Below, piece by piece: positions 60,716 through 64,000 of a DNA stretch of 64,000 nucleotides (position 1 is the first letter of the stretch; every line of letters begins with the position of its first letter). Where the stretch lies: contig NZ_CP089309.1 of the NCBI RefSeq assembly GCF_021228795.1, positions 124,001 to 188,000 of the forward strand, read 5' to 3'. The position numbers and the translations under genes were made by a program. The stretch comes from Thiocapsa bogorovii. GTDB lineage: Bacteria; Pseudomonadota; Gammaproteobacteria; Chromatiales; Chromatiaceae. The notes under the pieces were generated by a model, which made no database searches, was not told the DNA's origin, and was given only the letters and a program-made list of their open reading frames with translations.

Positions 60716-61633
60716 CTAAATCAGCCTCTTGGGCTGCACGCGCCCGTCGTCGAGGATACTGCCGACCCCGACGAAGATCTGCGACGGATCATAGAGCCTG
60801 ACAAGGCCCTGCGTCGGCGCTTGCGGGATCAAGACCGCCTGGCCTTGTCTCAAATAAAAGGCGGCGTCGGCGGACAGACGCACCGCCGGCCAGTGACCCA
60901 GGGCGCTGTCGAGCGGCAGCAGAAGCGCATCGAGACCGGCCATGTCGTCTTCGCCCGCCATCGCCTCGATTCGGTCCAGACCGACGAACGGCCCCTCCGT
61001 CTCGGAGTATGGCCCCACCGCGGTACGCCGCAGTCCGCTGACATGTGCACCGCAGCCCAATTTGCGACCGATATCCTCGGCAAGCGTACGCACGTAAGTC
61101 CCTTTGGAGCAATGCACGTCAAGCTCGATCTCCGGCAGGTTCATCGACAGCAGATCGAGTGCGAAGATCTCGATCTCGCGCGGAGTGCGCTCGACCTCCA
61201 AACCTTGCCGAGCCAGTTTGTAGAGCCTCTGCCCCTGGTGCTTCACGGCCGAGTGCATCGGCGGCAGTTGCGAGATGATACCCAGAAAGCCGAGCAGCAC
61301 CTCGCGCACGCGCGCCTCGTCGATCCCGACCACCGGCTCGTCGGCGACGATATCGCCCTCGGCATCGGCGGTCGTGGTCGTCACACCCAGTCGCACGCGC
61401 ACCCGATAGCGTTTGTCCGCATCCAGCAGATATGCGGAGAACTTGGTCGCATCGCCCAGACAACAGGGCAAAAGCCCGGTCGCCAGAGGATCGAGGCTTC
61501 CGGTATGACCGGCCTTAGCGGCGCGGTAAAAGCGCTTCACGCGCTGCAAGGCATCGTTCGAAGACAAACCCAGCGGCTTATCAAGCAAGAGGATGCCGGT
61601 GACATCTCGGCCTGTATTACGACGGCGTCCCAT
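60716..61633 (-). CDS. truB: tRNA pseudouridine-55 synthase
   Basis: Makes pseudouridine 55 in the T loop of tRNAs. 305 residues. The catalytic Asp is in AGHTGSLDPLATGLLPCCLG. Other blocks: GILLLDKPLGLSSNDALQRV, KRYRVRVRLGVTTTTADAEG, QLPPMHSAVKHQGQRLYKLA, and the C-terminal TruB_C-2/PUA-like region. The start at 61633 (MGRRRN) was chosen over an upstream one because the family begins there. It overlaps the end of rbfA by 17 bases, so the two are coupled. Confidence 0.96.
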   Translation of the reverse strand: MGRRRNTGRDVTGILLLDKPLGLSSNDALQRVKRFYRAAKAGHTGSLDPLATGLLPCCLGDATKFSAYLLDADKRYRVRVRLGVTTTTADAEGDIVADEPVVGIDEARVREVLLGFLGIISQLPPMHSAVKHQGQRLYKLARQGLEVERTPREIEIFALDLLSMNLPEIELDVHCSKGTYVRTLAEDIGRKLGCGAHVSGLRRTAVGPYSETEGPFVGLDRIEAMAGEDDMAGLDALLLPLDSALGHWPAVRLSADAAFYLRQGQAVLIPQAPTQGLVRLYDPSQIFVGVGSILDDGRVQPKRLI

Positions 61634-62027
61634 CAACCTGCAGCTCCTGATCGGCGTCTTCATGCGTAGATTGGTCGGATTGCCCGACCGCCTGCGAGAT
61701 CAGTGCTGCAAGGCGCTCACCCTTGCCGATCGACTCGTCGAACACAAAATGCAGTTGCGGGATGGTCCGAAGACGAACCCGCTGCGCCAGTCCATGACGG
61801 AGAAAGCCGGCGAGACGGCCATTGAGCAGACGGGTCTGCTCAACGGCATCGTCATCCGTCGAAAAGCAGGTGAAGAAGACCTTGGCATGAGCAAGGTCCT
61901 TCGTCACGCGCACCTCATGGACGGTAATGTTCGCCAGGCGCGGATCATTCACCTCGTCACGCACCAAGGTTGAGAGCACACGCTTGAGCTCCGCGCCGAT
62001 GCGTTCGGTACGATCGAATTCCTTCAT
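61617..62027 (-). CDS. rbfA: Ribosome-binding factor A
   Basis: Needed for 30S maturation and cold adaptation, binding the 16S 5' helix region. 136 residues with the KH-like fold: RTERIGAELKRVLSTLVRDE, ANITVHEVRVTKDLAHAKVF, RVRLRTIPQLHFVFDESIGK. The C-terminal tail is charged and disordered. It follows infB with a 4-base gap and overlaps truB by 17 bases. Confidence 0.96.
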   Translation of the reverse strand: MKEFDRTERIGAELKRVLSTLVRDEVNDPRLANITVHEVRVTKDLAHAKVFFTCFSTDDDAVEQTRLLNGRLAGFLRHGLAQRVRLRTIPQLHFVFDESIGKGERLAALISQAVGQSDQSTHEDADQELQVDGTPS

Positions 62028-62031
62028 TCGA

Positions 62032-64000
62032 TCAGATCTCGCGGGCCCGTTCGGTCCGCTCGAAGACCTCGATCTGGTCGCCCGGCTGCACGTCGTTGTA
62101 GTTCTTTACGCCGATGCCGCACTCGATGCCTGCCTTGACCTCGTTCACGTCGTCCTTGAAGCGCCGCAGCGACTCGAGCGCCCCCTCGTAGACCACGACG
62201 TTGTTGCGCAGGACGCGGATCGGGCTGTTGCGACGGATCGCACCCTCCGTGACCATGCAGCCGGCAACCGCGCCGAACTTCGACGAGCGGAAGACATCGC
62301 GCACCTGAGCAAGACCGATGATCTCTTCGGTCACGATCGGACTGAGCAGGCCCGAAATGGCCTTCTTCACGTCGTCGATCAGCTCGTAGATAATGCTGTA
62401 GTAGCGCAGGTCGAGGCCCTTGTCCTCGATCACCCGGCGCGCCGCGGCGTCGGCTCGGACATTGAACCCGAGCAAAATGGCGTTGGAGGTGACGGCCAGG
62501 TTGGCGTCGGATTCGGTAATACCGCCGACACCGACCGCGACCAGCGCAACCTTGACCTCCTCGTTGCCGAGTTTGAGCAGGCTGTCTTTGAGTGCCTCGA
62601 GACTGCCCTGCACGTCCGCCTTGACGATGAGGTTGACGCTCTTCTGCTCGCCGTCCTTGATCTGCGCGAAGAGTTGGTCGAGGCTCACGCCACGCTGCTC
62701 GTCGAAGCGGCTCTGTCGAGAGCGCGCCGAACGGAATTCCGCGACCTCGCGCGCCCTGCGCTCGTCGGCGACCGTCATGACGTCGTCGCCGGCATAGGGG
62801 GTGCCCGAGAGACCCAGCACCTGGACGGGAATCGATGGACCAGCCGCCTCGACCGGCGCTCCGGCCTCGTCGAACATGGCTCGAACACGACCGTATTCGC
62901 CGCCGCTGACGATGATATCGCCGCGCCGCAGCGTTCCGGACTGGACCAGGACGGTCGCGACCGGGCCGCGGCCCTTGTCGAGACTGGACTCGACGATCGT
63001 CCCGCGGGCGGGGCCGTCGACGGCGGCCTTGAGCTCGAGGACCTCGGACTGCAACAGAATTCCGTCGAGCAAATCGTCGATGCCGTCGCCGGTCTTGGCC
63101 GAGACCTGCACCATCATGGTATCGCCGCCCCACTCCTCGGCGACGACCTGGTGCTGAGTCAGCTCCTGCATCACCTTGTCCGGATGGGCATCGGGTTTGT
63201 CGATCTTATTGATCGCGACGATCAGCGGAACACCCGAGGCTCTGGCGTGCTGGATCGCCTCGACGGTTTGCGGCATGACGCCGTCGTCCGCCGCGACCAC
63301 CAGGATGACGATGTCCGTCACCTTGGCCCCTCGAGCGCGCATCGCCGAGAAGGCGGCATGGCCGGGGGTATCGAGGAAAGAGACCGTCCCCTTCGGTGTC
63401 TCGACGTGATAGGCGCCGATATGCTGGGTGATCCCGCCCGCCTCGCCCGAGGCGACACGAGTGCGCCGGATATAGTCGAGCAAAGAGGTCTTGCCGTGGT
63501 CGACATGCCCCATGATGGTGACGACCGGAGGACGCGGCACCATCTCGGCCTGCTCGACCTGCTCCTGGACCTCTTCCATCAACACGCCTTCGGCGTCGCG
63601 CTCGTCGGCGCGCACAGCCGTATGACCGAGCTCCTCGACGACGATGGTCGCCGTGTCGCGATCCAGCGTCTGGTTGATGGTCACCATGACGCCCTGCTTG
63701 AAGAGCTCGCGGATCACCTCGGATGCCTTGACCGACATGCGGCTGGCGAGCTCGCCGACCGAAATGGCCTCGGGGATCTCCACCTCGCGGACCACCGGCG
63801 CGGTCGGCTTCTGGAAGACATGCTTATCCTGCAGCTGCGGCTTGAGCGTCTTCTTCTTCCGACGCAGTCCGCGCCCGGCGGTACCGCCGCCGGAATCGAT
63901 CTCTTCGTAGTCGGCGCCCGGGATGACCGCAGCCTCGCGGCCTCGCGAGCTGTCCTTGCGTCCGGCCTTCTTGACCGAACGCTCCTTCTCGGAGAGTTCC
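62032..64000 (-). CDS. infB: Translation initiation factor IF-2 (N-terminus outside the window)
   Basis: The C-terminal 655 residues of IF-2. The window edge cuts the N-terminal part; a basic, low-complexity region ([13 protein letters not shown]) is the first part seen. Then come the IF2_N motif ([20 protein letters not shown] and [12 protein letters not shown]), the GTPase domain (G1 [10 protein letters not shown]3 DTPGHAAF, G4 NKID) and domains II-IV with C-terminal [20 protein letters not shown]. It is followed by rbfA, truB, rpsO and pnp in the order typical for proteobacteria. Confidence 0.97.
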   Translation of the reverse strand, partial: ELSEKERSVKKAGRKDSSRGREAAVIPGADYEEIDSGGGTAGRGLRRKKKTLKPQLQDKHVFQKPTAPVVREVEIPEAISVGELASRMSVKASEVIRELFKQGVMVTINQTLDRDTATIVVEELGHTAVRADERDAEGVLMEEVQEQVEQAEMVPRPPVVTIMGHVDHGKTSLLDYIRRTRVASGEAGGITQHIGAYHVETPKGTVSFLDTPGHAAFSAMRARGAKVTDIVILVVAADDGVMPQTVEAIQHARASGVPLIVAINKIDKPDAHPDKVMQELTQHQVVAEEWGGDTMMVQVSAKTGDGIDDLLDGILLQSEVLELKAAVDGPARGTIVESSLDKGRGPVATVLVQSGTLRRGDIIVSGGEYGRVRAMFDEAGAPVEAAGPSIPVQVLGLSGTPYAGDDVMTVADERRAREVAEFRSARSRQSRFDEQRGVSLDQLFAQIKDGEQKSVNLIVKADVQGSLEALKDSLLKLGNEEVKVALVAVGVGGITESDANLAVTSNAILLGFNVRADAAARRVIEDKGLDLRYYSIIYELIDDVKKAISGLLSPIVTEEIIGLAQVRDVFRSSKFGAVAGCMVTEGAIRRNSPIRVLRNNVVVYEGALESLRRFKDDVNEVKAGIECGIGVKNYNDVQPGDQIEVFERTERAREI

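Noticed and set aside
1-64000. CRISPR arrays, prophage modules, integrases with att sites, rRNA or tRNA genes
   Set aside because: No regularly spaced repeats, phage structural genes, tyrosine integrase or tRNA-like folds were seen on reading both strands.

Overview
The window looks like a chromosomal segment of a purple sulfur bacterium (Gammaproteobacteria, Chromatiaceae; Thiocapsa, Thiorhodococcus or Allochromatium-like). The reasons are: a flavocytochrome c sulfide dehydrogenase pair (fccA-fccB) with the family's heme, FAD-linking and disulfide cysteines; high GC; the proteobacterial infB-rbfA-truB-rpsO-pnp order; and several DUF families common in this group. The genus is inference, because no rRNA or other taxonomic marker is present.

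Regions. 1-1602: start of an RND efflux pump with its membrane-fusion protein (minus strand). 2167-4789: a membrane-anchored dynamin-like GTPase and quinolinate synthase. 5005-8777: a sulfide-oxidation/electron-transfer cluster (NapC/NirT-type tetraheme cytochrome, secreted ankyrin protein, fccA, fccB) closed by a strong terminator. 8879-10778: DUF502 and DUF2333 membrane proteins. 11142-18902: nine tightly overlapping genes for an Mrp-type cation/proton antiporter complex with three NuoL/M/N-like subunits; the last lacks the usual TM5 glutamate and carries a C-terminal peptidoglycan-binding domain. 19122-20242: a DUF2092 periplasmic protein pair.

20500-27230 is a decaying accessory region. 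It holds remnants of a phospholipase-D-like and a transglycosylase-like gene, a complete IS1380-family element with a 4-bp target duplication, a DUF1810 gene, a macro-domain gene split by an ISL3-family element whose target can be reconstructed, and a PPK2 polyphosphate kinase gene broken by a frameshift and a stop codon.

27319-38708 returns to ordinary chromosome: a PDC-sensor protein, ClpB with a sigma-32-like promoter, OxyR, a DUF389 protein and a SWIM-SNF2 helicase. An IS3-family element (38985-40746) sits directly against the leuA stop codon. leuA and an Lrp-type regulator are divergent. 43329-49637 holds a PhoX-type phosphatase, an AI-2E-family permease and unrecognised membrane proteins.

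49851-56899 encodes two large c-di-GMP signalling proteins: a PAS/GAF-GGDEF-EAL protein with a degenerate EAL signature, and a PAS hybrid kinase with two receivers, HPt and GGDEF. After a MoCF-domain gene, the window ends in the housekeeping operon infB-rbfA-truB-rpsO-pnp. No CRISPR array, tRNA, rRNA or prophage was seen. The most unusual item is the Mrp-like complex with its apparent cell-wall-binding subunit.
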